Assembly (NCBI GenBank): GCA_032716605.1
Contig: CM064569.1
Coordinates: 7,224,713-7,288,712, forward strand
Direction: 5' to 3'
Source: Paralithodes platypus
Lineage: Eukaryota; Arthropoda; Malacostraca; Decapoda; Lithodidae
DNA: 64,000 nucleotides
The translations under genes and the position numbers were made by a program. Positions 29,400-40,187 of the stretch are shown in pieces. Position 1 is the first letter of the stretch. Each line of letters starts with the position of its first letter. The notes below the pieces were generated by a model. The model saw only the letters and a list, made by a program, of their open reading frames with translations, searched no databases and was not told where the DNA came from.

Positions 29400-30260
29400 A
29401 CTTGCGCCCTACCCGTTCCCCCAAATGACCACGTGTTCACTCCTCTATTCACAAGCATTCTCCATTCATTCCTGTTTATTACCACTTCCCTTGCCTGATC
29501 TATAGTCATTCCTCTATCATCCAAAGCTTGTCTTACACAGTCTCTCCATCTCAATGAGGGTCTTCCTGCCCGTCTATCTCCCCTTGCATCTGACTCACTT
29601 ATTCTCTTTGTAAGCCTTTCATCTTCCATTCGTTCAAGATGACCATACTGGATCAGCACCCTTCTGTCCACTCTGGCTGACAAATGATCCTGCTCCCCCA
29701 CTCAACTACGTATCTCTTCATTCCTCAATCTGAATCTACGAGTAACTCCCCACATACTCCTCAAGCAGCTCATCTCCATCACATACAGCTTTCTTCTCTC
29801 CTTTTCCTTCAGAGCCCATGTCTCAGCCCCATACATCACTGTTGGCACAACAATTCCTTGATACATTGCACTTTTTACTTTAATTCCGAGATTTCTCATC
29901 TTCCACATACTTCCCATTGCTCCGAAAACCTTCCTTCCTTAACACACTCTCTGTTTTACCTCCATTTCCATACCTCCACTCCTGCTTATCGTTCCTCCTA
30001 GATATTTAAAACACTCTACTTGTTTCAATATTTCCCCATCCAGCCTCACATCTAGATTCACCCTACAATCACCCCTATTACACACCATTACTTTACTTTT
30101 ATTGACTTTCACCTTCAGTTTCCTCCTCCCACAAACCACACCAAACTCTTTGACTACCCGCTGCAGTTTCTCCTCAGAATCCGCCACCAATGCTGTGTCA
30201 TCAGCGAACAGCAACTGATTCAACTCCCAATCTCTACTATTCTTTCCTACTAAACCCAAT
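29400..30260 (-). pseudogene. LINE1 reverse transcriptase motif C and C-terminal region
   Basis: LNQLLFADDTALVADSEEKL holds the catalytic Ala-Asp-Asp of motif C. VNKSKVMVCNRG and CFKYLGGTISRSGGMEME are the following RT blocks. After a frame change, VPTVMYGAETWALKEKERRK and MEMSCLRSMWGVTRR, then GHLERMEDERLTKRI and WRDCVRQALDDRGMTIDQA form the conserved C-terminal region. It is split into three frames (30316-29939, 29917-29702, 29701-29400). Confidence 0.8.
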
Positions 30261-30789
30261 GGGCGGGTGCCCGACCCCGAAAGGGGTTGAAATAGGGGAG
30301 CTATCCCCCCCGCCAAAGGCGGCTTTCTAGGGCCTTTCCTAGCTGATGCTGAGAGGATTGAGTTCTAGTCATGTGGTGATGGGCTGGTCTATCAGAGTGA
30401 GAACTGAGCGATCTCTGCCATACCCATAGCTTACTCTGACTGTTCCTTTAACTTATATATTTTCTAGATCTCAAGTGACGGCGTCTTTTCCGTGGATTGA
30501 CCTCCCAATCTACCAAGATTGGAAGCCAAAGCGTCACATTTTCCCCTTGCCCCTCAACTTTCTCTTCATAATTGCTGAGGGGCACAGGGCCCTGGGTGGG
30601 GCATTGGTTTCCTGGGCGTTTCTGCACCCTCCTCAGCTCCCCGCCATGGAGTGGCTTCGGTCACCCAGGCTTTATTGTGGTCGGCAGGGAGGGTTCTGTG
30701 GGGGCGCTCGGTTATGGCCTTGGAATTCCTCGGGGCCTTGGGGCTGTTCGGCCAGGCAGCTTGGGGAACAACAACAACAACAACAACAA
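30261..30789 (+). mobile_element. Family H retroposon, copy H3, longest (529 bp)
   Basis: Inserted in the RT of LINE1 between two copies of CTAAACCCAAT (30250-30260 and 30790-30800), an 11-bp target-site duplication. It begins with a GC-rich head containing CCCGACCCCGAAAGGGG and CCCGCCAAAGGCGG hairpins and ends in GGGGAAC and (AAC)n. No A/B box is evident, so it may be a LINE-derived or rRNA/other-RNA-headed SINE rather than tRNA-headed. The 112-aa frame inside is present in decayed form in H1 and H2 and shows no known domain. Confidence 0.85.
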
Positions 30790-30796
30790 CTAAACC

Positions 30797-31063
30797 CAAT
30801 ACTTTTCCCATAGTTCTCTTTTTCGCCTCCCTCACCACACCATCCATAAACATATTAAATAACCACGGTAACAATACACAACCCTGTAGCAAACCTACAT
30901 TTACCTCAAACCAGTCACTCAACTCACCATTTCCTACTCTAACACACGCTCTGCTCCCTTCATAAAAACTCTTAACTGCTTCCAACAAATTTCCTCCAAT
31001 TTCATAAATTCTTAACACCTTCCACATTGCTTCACGATCCACACGATCATTCACTTTTTCCAA
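30797..31063 (-). pseudogene. LINE1 reverse transcriptase, motifs A-B part
   Basis: MEKVNDRVDREAMWKVLR corresponds to RT motif A, with Asn where the first residue of the usual AYDRVD would be Tyr. NVGLLQGCVLLPWLFNMFMD corresponds to motif B (R-Q-G-C in active relatives; here L-Q-G-C). The open frame runs on into family H sequence, where homology ends at GKVLGL. Confidence 0.8.
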
Positions 31064-31675
31064 ACTTCTCTTTCATCTCTTGCATTTTGCAAATACTAAA
31101 AATACTCAGCATATCTTTTCCTGACTTCAACTCCTTCCACTAGTAATTCTCCATTTGCATCTTTCACTGACTTTTCCCTCTTTTGTCCTCCTTTCCTTAC
31201 TCTATTCACCTTCTTCCAGAACATCTTCTTTCGTTCTTTAAAATTTTCACTCAACTTTTTTTACCCCTACCTTTCGTTTGCATCAGATTCTGTTTTCATT
31301 CTCTCATTTTCCGTTTTTCCTCTCTCCTTTTCTCCTTGTACCTCTCCCATACCTCAACACTACCATCCTGTAAAACCCTCTCAAAACACTGTCTCTTCTC
31401 CTCAACTGCCTTTCTCACCGTATCATTCCACCACTCGCTTCCCTTCCTGATACCTCTGCCTCCTACTTTCCTTTTGCCGCATACTACCTCTGCACTTGCT
31501 TTCACTCCTTCCTTAAACTGTTGCCATTCAACCTCTACTTCTCTCTCTTCCATCTCTCTCACTTCCATCCACTTTTCATTTAGTCTTTCCTTGTACTCCC
31601 TCTCTTTTGTACTCTTCTCTAACTCACTAACTTTTATTACCTCTCTTACTTCACGCTTGTCTCTCATTCTCCTGT
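31064..31675 (-). pseudogene. LINE1 linker between endonuclease and RT
   Basis: A charged segment (EREYKERLNEKWMEVREME, EVEWQQFKEGVKASAEVVCG, SEWWNDTVRKAVEEKRQCFE) typical of the region between nuclease and RT in LINE ORF2. WWNDTVRKAVEEK matches the conserved W(W)N-x-E-V-x-x-A-I-x-x-K pattern common there. The stretch from about 31075 to 31295 is broken into short frames. Confidence 0.7.
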
Positions 31676-31701
31676 AACTCCTAACTCTTAGCTCCTCACA
31701 C

Positions 31702-31774
31702 AACTCCCCCGGGATTCGAACCCTGGATCTTGCGATCAACAGGCACTCGTGCTAACCACTACACCACACTGGCC
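31702..31774 (-). repeat. tRNA-like SINE promoter block
   Basis: Reading minus: TGGTGTAGTGGTTAGCACG (A-box-like), then GGGTTCGAATCCC (B box) about 35 nt on. These are the internal RNA polymerase III promoter elements. The block does not close a clean cloverleaf with a 3' acceptor and sits in a retroposon, so it is not called a tRNA gene. Confidence 0.7.
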
Positions 31775-31917
31775 ACAAAAGAGGTCTTGCAACCTGGCAA
31801 CTACTGTCACCCAGGATCTGTCTAGGTAGACATCCATCTACCATTAGACGATTTTACACAAGGTACCCCCTACCAGTGAAGCATAGAGGCAGCTCCCAGC
31901 CCGTGGGAAATCATATA

Positions 31918-32016
31918 ACCTTTAAATAAAGTAATGCCACTTGAGAAAAACCTCACACCAAAGCCCGGCTGGGTTGTGTGAGGTTTTTCTCAAGTGGCAT
32001 TACTTGATTTAAAGGT
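31918..32016. repeat. Near-perfect 99-bp hairpin
   Basis: Arms ACCTTTAAATAAAGTAATGC ... and ... GCATTACTTGATTTAAAGGT pair over about 44 bp with one mismatch, around a loop AAAGCCCGGCTGG. Confidence 0.9.
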
Positions 32017-32040
32017 CCTAACTCTTAGCTTTCCCTCCAC

Positions 32041-32781
32041 CAGTTAATGATCCGACATACCCTCCGCCTCACCTCTCAGCACATTCACATCCAGCAGTCT
32101 ACACAATCTTTCCCTTGTCACCAGCACATAATCCATCAATGCGCTATCTACAATATTTCCATCCACAAGTCTATGCCACGTGTACTTGTGTATACGGTTT
32201 TTGTTTAAAGAACGTATTACCTACACTCATTCTGCACTCTCCACATACATTGTTCAATCTTTCTCCACTCCTGTTTACACCATCCACACCAAAACTACCA
32301 TGACTCCTTCAACAGGCTCGTTTCCTACCCTAGCATTTAGGTCCCCTAAAATAATAACATTTTCATTTTCATCAAACCCTTGTAGACAATCTCTCAAATC
32401 CTCCCAAAAACTCTCCACCTCGTCTAACTTTCTTTCACTTCCTGGCCCATAAGCACTTACAAAAACCCACCTTTCTCCCTTAAACTGCATTCACAACCAA
32501 ATTAGCCTTGATGACACCTCTTTCCACTCTTTTAAAAACTCTTTCAACTCTTCCTTCACAATAATAGCCACTCCCTCTTTCCCCCAGACTCCCTCATCTA
32601 CTCCAGACTTTCTACCTATCACGTTTCCAAAATCCACTTCTCTCTCTTCTTTCATCTTTGTTTCATTCAGCGCAAGCACATCATACTTCCTTCTTTCAAA
32701 TAACCTTCCAATGTCCTCTCGATTCTCATTCGTACTACATCCACGCACGTTTAAAGCTCCTATTCTTAGGGTCCGGGACAA
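32041..32781 (-). pseudogene. LINE1 endonuclease domain
   Basis: MSRTLRIGALNVRG at the start fits the N-terminal strand with its Asn. ALNETKMKEE carries the catalytic Glu of APE-type nucleases, VFVSAYGPGS the second strand, and VIILGDLNARVG the Asp-x-Asn motif. In a shifted frame, VDGNIVDSALMDYVLVTRER and AEGMSDH end the domain with the Ser-Asp-His motif. In the family this nuclease nicks target DNA to prime reverse transcription. At least two frame changes or stops separate the parts, so the copy is dead. Confidence 0.8.
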
Positions 32782-32795
32782 CGAACGCGTTCCCT

Positions 32796-33380
32796 CTCCC
32801 CCATCTCTGTTTTGTTTTGTTGGTAGATATATTTAAGGGGAGAAGAATACCAGGCCCCCTGCCCCCGATCCCCTTTAGCCGACTTCTATGTCTCGCAGGA
32901 GTGGAAATTTCTCACCCCTCCACAACAGAGGAGGCTATCTGCACCAGAAAGTGGCGGGCGCTGGGGTGGCCGCATCCCTACGCCATTTGGAAAATTAGAG
33001 ATGCAGAGGGAGACAAAGATGCAGAGGGAGACAAAGATGCAGAGGGAGACGAAGATGCAGAGGGAGACAAAGATAAAAGGGGCTATGGGAACTAGAGGAC
33101 ACCAACCCTCACTCTGACAAAGGGTCAGCCCACCACATTAATCATATGATATTATTTATTTATTTGTTTACATATGTGACAGCGCCGACTTTTATCGCAG
33201 TTTTTTGGTGATCTTAATAAGGTTAGAAATGGTCTGTGGAAGTTGTAGATTCAATTTAGTTTGCAATGGTGCTTATCTAAGGTCATTATGAAACTGAATA
33301 TATTGTCAAATAGTCGTCAGAATTATATTTTAAATAACCTCCCGAAGCTGAAAAAGTTTCAGCAACCTGGCCTAATTCCC
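32796..33380. repeat. Spacer with 18-bp minisatellite
   Basis: Four to five copies of GATGCAGAGGGAGACAAA lie at 32999-33078 and read as a 6-aa repeat. TTAAGGGGAGAAG at 32833 resembles a family A tip, but no core follows. The rest is unassigned. The 145-aa frame spanning it has no recognisable domain. Confidence 0.6.
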
Positions 33381-33743
33381 TTAAGGCGGTAGTGCTTAGT
33401 TTGTGGTCTATATTTTTATTTATTTATATATTTTTCCTCGCTAGACCTCCATCGAGCTAAGAAAAACACCCCCTAGACCACCTTTCAAAATAAACGTGTA
33501 CATTTTTCGGTAGAAAAATATCCAGGCCGAAGGCCTGTTCCTTCTAAAATTAGAGGCTTGCTATTGCTCGCCAGGAAAAAACTGACACCTAAAGGGCACG
33601 AAAGGTCTTAATATTGACAACAAAATAAGGCGAAAGGTCTCAAGATCGCCAAACTAACAGAATGAACGTCTTAAAACCTCAAAACTAATATGTTAAACAT
33701 GAGGGAGAAGGGGGTGCAGAAAAAGCGAGTAGTGCCCCCTTAA
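33381..33743 (+). mobile_element. Family A TTAA hairpin element, copy A17
   Basis: TTAA at 33381-33384 and 33740-33743. Tips GGCGGTAGTGCTTAG and AGCGAGTAGTGCCCCC, with CATTTTTCGGTAGAAAAAT and CAGGCCGAAGGCCTG. The latter has changed on both sides yet stays palindromic relative to the consensus CCGGCCGAAGGCCGG. Confidence 0.85.
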
Positions 33744-33807
33744 TTCAAATTACTTCTCAAGGGTTCATATTATGCCAGGATTGATGTGGTATACTGTACG
33801 ACTTGCT

Positions 33808-34450
33808 CCATCTTGGCGTCTGGAAAAATATGCTCCTAGTACCCTATGACCTACCCCCATCTAGGCGTAAACAAAACATATGCTCCCAGTACCTTCGATC
33901 ACCAAACACTCCCCCCATCTTGGCGACAGGAAAAACAAAACAAAAACACATATGCTCCCAGTAATTCCATCGCCGAACGCTTCCCTATATTGGCGTCAGA
34001 AAAAAAAATATATATATATATGTACCCAGTACCTCCATCGCCAAACACTCCCCCATCTTGGCGCCAGGGAAAAAAAAAACATATGCTCCTAGTACCTCCA
34101 TCGCCAAACGCTTCCCTATATTGGCGTCAGAAAAAAAAAAAAATTCCCAGTACCTCCATCACCAAACGCTCCCCCATCTAGGCGTCAGAAGAAGCATATG
34201 CTCCCACTACCACCATCGCCTAACACTCCCCCATAACCTACCCCATCTTGACGTAAATAGAAACCTATGCTCCCAGTACCTCCATCACCAAACCCTGCCC
34301 CATCTTGGCGTCAGAAATAAAAACATATGCTCCCAGTACCTCCAACGCCAAACACTCCCCCATAACCTACCCCATCTTGGCCTATGGTCCCAGTACCCCC
34401 ATCGCCAAACGCCCCCCCCCCCCCCCCCTCCCATCTTGGCGAAAAAATAA
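33808..34450 (+). repeat. About 60-bp degenerate tandem array, roughly 10 copies
   Basis: The unit contains ATGCTCCCAGTACCTCCATC, GCCAAACACTCCCCCATC and TTGGCGTCAG followed by a variable A-run (5-12 A). Unit length varies mostly through the A-run, with a few larger changes such as the CATAACCTAC insert. Frames of 111-130 aa are artefacts. Confidence 0.85.
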
Positions 34451-34510
34451 ATAAATAAATATATAAATAAAAACATTACTACAATACATATATAATTATG
34501 CTACCATTAC

Positions 34511-34532
34511 CCCCCCCCCCCCCCCCCCCCCC
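34511..34532. repeat. C homopolymer
   Basis: About 22 consecutive C. A shorter C/T-broken run lies at 34411-34430. Confidence 0.85.
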
Positions 34533-34659
34533 GTGACAGGCAGCTCTGTGTTACGTCCATATTGTTGGTATAATGGCGGCTATTAATATATATTTTATTG
34601 TCACTGTTGATGGAGCGGTGTATAGCCATCAGCCCACTCCTGGAAATTGAGACTAAAAA

Positions 34660-35034
34660 TTAATGGGGGTCACCGGCTTTTTGTTTGATCTTTCTCTCCT
34701 TTTCTCTCTTTCCCTGGCTTGTATCCATTCGGCCCCATTCAGCCAACTGTTTTAAGACGTTTATCCCCATCCAGGTGTCGATTTCTTCTTAGCGAGCCAG
34801 CATTGTATGGAGAAATCCGGCTTCGCCGGAAACATTTTGCTATCGAAAAACGTGCAAATTTAGCTTGCTGTTAAAACAAAAATATATATATGCTGGCTCG
34901 CTACCGCTCACCAGCAAAACATTGACACCTGGATGGGGGTAAACGTCTTAAAACAGTAGGCTGAATGGGGCCGAATGGATAAAAGCCAAAGAGAGAGGGA
35001 GAGAAAGAGAAAAAAGCGAGGTGGGTTCCCTTAA
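34660..35034 (-). mobile_element. Family B TTAA foldback element, copy B4
   Basis: TTAA at 34660-34663 and 35031-35034. Arms CTTGTATCCATTCGGCCCC / GGGGCCGAATGGATAAAAGC. The CGAGCG palindrome is deleted on the left arm (TTCTTCTTAGCGAGCC) but kept on the right (CTCGCTACCGCTCACC). Confidence 0.85.
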
Positions 35035-35256
35035 TGGGGCACTCGCTGAAGGTATGAACGGATCAGTGTCGCATTTATTTGGCTGATCAATCGTGTTTGG
35101 ATTTGTGATAATTTATTTGTATGTCAGTTACATTTTGATGAGTAATATTGATTGCCTTGTGTTTCTATCATTAAATATACACGTATGAATTGTGATTTGA
35201 TTCATCATAATTAATTCATATGCCCATTATATTTTCAATTGCAAATATTGATTCGT

Positions 35257-35746
<490 letters not shown>

Positions 35747-36146
35747 AGAATCTGAGGTGTTTAGGTAGGTACCAGGACATGATTGTTTTGATTTGCCATA
35801 ATTCATTCATACATAAGGTCAACAAAATAATTGTTAATACTGATTCGGGTAAGATTTGACGGTTTGACAGTTACAAGCCCCATCGATGTTTGTGTAGCCT
35901 ATAGGTATGTTATATAATAGTCTTCATTCCTATATATGTCCTTCCCGTCGCAAATGTATTATAAGGGAGATATAGGGTAAAACACAGAGTCTTGTCTGCA
36001 TAATGACAAGTCCTGTTTTACGGGATTTCTGCTTTATAATTTTATTTTTCCCTCCTACCTTACTCGGGGGACCTTACAGTTGCGCGATCCAGTGCTGCTT
36101 TGATAATTGCGTACATTTTAGGTTAGTTTCTATCCACGTATTACTT
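35747..36146. other. No recognisable gene
   Basis: Unique-looking spacer ahead of the TTAGG tract. A CCCTCCTACCTTACTCGGGG stretch and a TTTAGGTTAGTTTC near 36118 are the only notable points. Confidence 0.4.
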
Positions 36147-36212
36147 TTAGGTTAGGTTAGGTTAGGTTAAGTTAGGTTAAGTTAGGTTAGGTTAGGTTAG
36201 GTTAGGTTAGGT
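36147..36212 (+). repeat. Interstitial (TTAGG)n telomere-type tract, 13 units
   Basis: Thirteen consecutive 5-bp units, eleven of them TTAGG and two TTAAG. TTAGG is the ancestral arthropod telomere repeat. The tract is far too short for a chromosome end and lies among other repeats on both sides, so it is interstitial. Confidence 0.9.
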
Positions 36213-36406
36213 TTCTTAGTTAGGTAAAACAACACTGTATATCAAAGAAAAAATGCAAAACAAAAAAACAAAAAAAAAAACACACATGCTACAACTCGTG
36301 ACTGTCACACCGTATCAATTTACCCTGATTCGTTTGAAGTTTCTGAAAGTAAATAAGGAAGGCTCGAGTTAATAATACATTCGTAATTTGTTCATTATTC
36401 ATTAGC

Positions 36407-36713
36407 TTAAGGGGAGGTTTTTAGTTTGTTTCCTACTCCTCCAGCAATCTTAAAATTTCACCCCCTTGACCCCCTTTCAAGATAAATTTGTACATTTTTC
36501 GGTAGAAAAATGTCCGGGCCGAAGGCCGATTGCTCTTAAATTCCAGGCTCGCTATCGCTCGCCAGGATAAAATCGACACATAAATGGCACGAAAGGTCTT
36601 AAAATTGATAGAATGGGGCGGAAATTCTTACAAATCACCAAACTAATGGGGCAAACATCTTAAAATCTCAAGGAGTCAAGAAAAAAGTCCCCCAAGTGGA
36701 TATCTCCCCTTAA
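36407..36713 (+). mobile_element. Family A TTAA hairpin element, copy A18
   Basis: TTAA at 36407-36410 and 36710-36713. About 25 bp shorter than its subfamily, through loss of the CTAAACATGAGGGAG segment. Core hairpins kept, the second as GGGCCGAAGGCC. Confidence 0.85.
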
Positions 36714-36792
36714 TATAAATAGTTCAAACAAAGGATACATTGATAGTTTGAAGATATTACATGTTGTCATTGTGTTTTTACCATAGATTTTC

Positions 36793-37161
36793 TTAAGGGA
36801 GCCCACCTCACTTTGTTTCTCTTTCTCTCCCTCTCTCTTCGGATTCTATCCATTCGGCCCCACTCAACCTACTGTTTTAAGACGTTTACCCCCACCAGGT
36901 GTCAATATTTTCCTGGCGAGCGAAAGCGAGCCAGCATATTTATGTTTATTTTTTGACAGCAAGCTAAATTTGTAAATTTTTCGATATACAAAAAATGTCT
37001 CCGGCGAAGCCGGATTTATCCATACAATGCTGGCTCGCTGTCGCTCGCCAGAAATAAATCGAACATCTTATGTGGATAAATAACATAAAACAAAAAGGGG
37101 GAGATACAACCATTGAGAGAAAAGGAGAGAAAGATAAAAAAAAAACGGTGACCCTCCTTAA
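36793..37161 (+). mobile_element. Family B TTAA foldback element, copy B6
   Basis: TTAA at 36793-36796 and 37158-37161. The left arm is well preserved. The right arm is decayed (GAACATCTTATGTGGATAAA), so pairing is weaker than in B1 or B2. The central CTCCGGCGAAGCCGGA is intact. Confidence 0.8.
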
Positions 37162-37378
37162 GCCGGTATACCACACGAGAGCTTTTATAGTCAACATTCG
37201 ATAATCAACATTTTTCTGGCAACACTTCAGGAATATTTTGCACTGGTATCGGAAACTAATCGGATGGTAGATGAATTTAGGTAACTGAAACATTATATAC
37301 AGTATGTTGACCTCATAAGCTGCCAGACCAGTGATGAGGATAAATGTTGAGGGAAAAAGCGCTCGTGTGATATCGGCT

Positions 37379-37548
37379 TTAAGGGGAGATTTTCACTTTG
37401 GGAATTATTTTTCGAACACTTCTCCCTCATGTTTAGCTAAGTTAGTTTTGAGATTTTAAGACGCTTGCCCCGTTTGTTTGGCGATTTTAAGAAATTTCGC
37501 CCAATTTTTGTCAATGTTATAATCTTTCGTGCCATTTAGGTGTCGAGT
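37379..37548 (-). mobile_element. Family A fragment
   Basis: TTAAGGGGAGATTTTCACTT, CTTCTCCCTCATGTTTAGC, TTTTAAGACGCTTGCCCC and GTGCCATTTAGGTGTCGAG, then an abrupt change at TATTGTAGAACG. Confidence 0.75.
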
Positions 37549-37658
37549 ATTGTAGAACGCGGATCGCACACTGGTTGGGTTTGTTAAGTCTATTTTTGTT
37601 TTGTAAGTAAATTAGTTTTACCACATATACAGTATATATAGGCTACAATATATATACC

Positions 37659-37700
<42 letters not shown>

Positions 37701-38067
37701 GTAAGCATATTAAAAGAGTCAAAACTGTACTCAACGCCATCTTTATTTTCACTTACTTCTTTTCAATTTTCTTTACAAATTTTCGGCCCACATCAGGGAA
37801 GCCATCATCAGGTAAAACAACTGATCCTTAAACAAAATTAAACTTAAAATTAATGCAAAGTAAAAGTGGATCAAATATAATTAAAAATTTAAAGTTTAGC
37901 ATAAAACATGAACAAATAAACACATAAACACATTAAATCATCCTAGATCACAAATAAACGTAAATAATCAATAAAAATTTAAAAAGACCATTACATTTGA
38001 TCAATACAATAAACATGTTTCTATACTATTCCCCAAAAAACTAACATATCGTAAAAATGTTACTTAC

Positions 38068-39041
38068 TAAGCCAGCAAGAGAAGGATAAAGTACATCCAC
38101 ACTAAAGCCAGCAAGAGAAGGATAAAGTACATCCACACTAAAGCCAGCAAGAGAAGGATAAAGTACATCCACACTAAAGCCAGCAAGAGAAGGATAAAGT
38201 ACATCCACACTAAAGCCAGCAAGAGAAGGATAAAGTACATCCACACTAAAGCCAGCAAGAGAAGGATAAAGTACATCCACACTAAAGCCAGCAAGAGAAG
38301 GATAAAGTACATCCACACTAAAGCCAGCAAGAGAAGGATAAAGTACATCCACACTAAAGCCAGCAAGAGAAGGATAAAGTACATCGACACTAAAGCCAGC
38401 AAGAGAAGGATAAAGTACATCCACACTAAAGCCAGCAAGAAGGATAAAGTACATCCACACTAAAGCCAGCAAGAGAAGGATAAAGTACATCCACACTAAA
38501 GTCAGCAAGAGAAGGATAAAGTACATCCACAGTAAAGCCAGCAAGAGAAGGATAAAGTACATCCACACTAAAGCCAGCAAGAGAAGGATAAAGTACATCC
38601 ACACTAAAGCCAGCAAGAGAAGGATAAAGTACATCCACACTAAAGTCAGCAAGAGAAGGATAAAGTACATCCACAGTAAAGCCAGCAAGAGAAGGATAAA
38701 GTACATCCACACTAAAGCCAGCAAGAGAAGGATAAAGTACATCCACACTAAAGCCAGCAAGAGAAGGATAAAGTACATCCATACTAAAGCCAGCAAGATA
38801 AGGATAAAGTACATCCACACTAAAGCCAGCAAGAGAAGGATAAAGTACATCCACACTAAAGCCAGCAAGAGAAGGATAAAGTACATCCACACTAAAGCCA
38901 GCAAGAGAAGGATAAAGTATATCCACAGTAAAGCCAGCAAGAGAAGGATAAAGTACATCCACACTAAAGCCAGCAAGAGAAGGATAAAGTACATCCACAC
39001 TAAAGCCAGCAAGAGAAGGATAAAGTACATCCACACTAAAG
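38068..39041 (-). repeat. 36-bp tandem array, left arm of palindrome, about 27 copies
   Basis: The unit contains AAGCCAGCAAGAGAAGGATA then AAGTACATCCACACT. One unit is short by 3 (GCAAGAAGG near 38438), shifting frame. Because 36 is divisible by 3 it reads as a 12-aa hydrophobic repeat (ALVWMYFILLLL) over 338 aa on the minus strand, without any recognisable family. Confidence 0.95.
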
Positions 39042-39641
39042 AACCTGCCGTGGACAACTGAAGGTTAACTAAAATATAAGTGAGAAATGATCAATCTACA
39101 CTGAAACCCAAGAAATATACTAAACATTTAGAAAAATAGCTATCAAACAGCAACTATCTAGACTAAAAGCTTCGAAATCACACCCAATCATTACAATAAA
39201 CCCTAAATGATAACTTAATGAACCCTAAATGGCATAATCACTAAGCTACAGAGACACACACCATTTCCGCCATTAGAAATGATGCGAGAGAACAAGATCA
39301 TTCGTACACAATAGATAATTTTCAAGTAATTCGTAGATTCAGGAGTCAAAGTGAAGCACTCATTGGAGAAAAATTGCTTATACAAAAAGTCAACCCTGAG
39401 CTTAACATTTCAAATAATTCTTAATTGTGTCTCTGTAGCTTAGTAATAATGTCATTTAGGGTTCATTAAGTTATCATTTAGGGTTTATTGTAATGATTGG
39501 GTGTGATTTCGAAGCTTTTAGTCTAGATAGTTGCTGTTTGATAGCTATTTTTCTAAATGTTTAGTATATTTCTTGGGTTTCAGTGTAGATTGATCAGTTC
39601 TCACTTATATTTGTGTTAACCTTCAGTTCTCCACGGCAGTT

Positions 39642-40187
39642 TCTTTAGTGTGGATGTACTTTATCCTTCTCTTGCTGGCTTTAGTGTGGATGTACTTTAT
39701 CCTTCTCTTGCTGGCTTTAGTGTGGATGTATTTTATCCTTCTCTTGCTGGCTTTAGTGTGGATGTACTTTATCCTTCTCTTGCTGGCTTTAGTGTGGATG
39801 TATTTTATCCTTCTCTTGCTGGCTTTAGTGTGGATGTACTTTATCCTTCTCTTGCTGGCTTTAGTGTGGATGTACTTTATCCTTCTCTTGCTGGCTTTAG
39901 TGTGGATGTACTTTATCCTTCTCTTGCTGGCTTTAGTGTGGATGTACTTTATCCTTCTCTTGCTGGCTTTAGTGTGGATGTACTTTATCCTTCTCTTGCT
40001 GGCTTTAGTGTGGATGTACTTTATCCTTCTCTTGCTGGCTTTAGTGTGGATTTACTTTATCCTTCTCTTGCTGGCTTTAGTGTGGATTTACTTTATCCTT
40101 CTCTTGCTGGCTTTAGTGTGGATTTACTTTATCCTTCTCTTGCTGGCTTTAGTGTGGATGTACTTTATCCTTCTCTTGCTGGCTTAG
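39642..40187 (+). repeat. 36-bp tandem array, right arm of palindrome, about 15 copies
   Basis: Reverse complement of the left-arm unit (CTTTAGTGTGGATGTACTTT ...). Three consecutive units have GGATTTACTT instead of GGATGTACTT and two have GTATTTTATC, so unit spread has been local within this arm. Confidence 0.95.

Larger units (their letters stand above)
31694..32016. mobile_element. tRNA-like retroposon with terminal hairpin
   Basis: A 323-bp insert in the LINE1 ORF flanked by CCTAACTCTTAGCT at 31680-31693 and 32017-32030 (14-bp target-site duplication). One end carries a minus-strand tRNA-like block, the other a 99-bp hairpin. TGTGTGAGG occurs beside both. A family C-like piece (CCATTAGACGATTTTACAC) lies in the middle. 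Confidence 0.8.
29075..32795 (-). mobile_element. Non-LTR retrotransposon (LINE1 here), endonuclease + RT, decayed and twice interrupted
   Basis: On the minus strand an AP-type endonuclease (about 32781 to 32041) is followed by a Lys/Glu-rich linker, RT motifs and a C-terminal region, then a 3' end near 29.1 kb. Two retroposons split it: a tRNA-like element at 31694-32016 and family H at 30261-30789. Each is flanked by a clear target-site duplication made of LINE sequence. Stops and frame changes are present. The RT motifs are of the KVNDRVD / GLLQGCVLLPWLF / LLFADDTALVAD kind. I do not assign a clade. Confidence 0.85.

Noticed and set aside
29065..29505. Plus-strand ORF of 146 aa
   Set aside because: Lies antisense to the LINE1 C-terminal coding region, which has recognisable conserved blocks on the minus strand.
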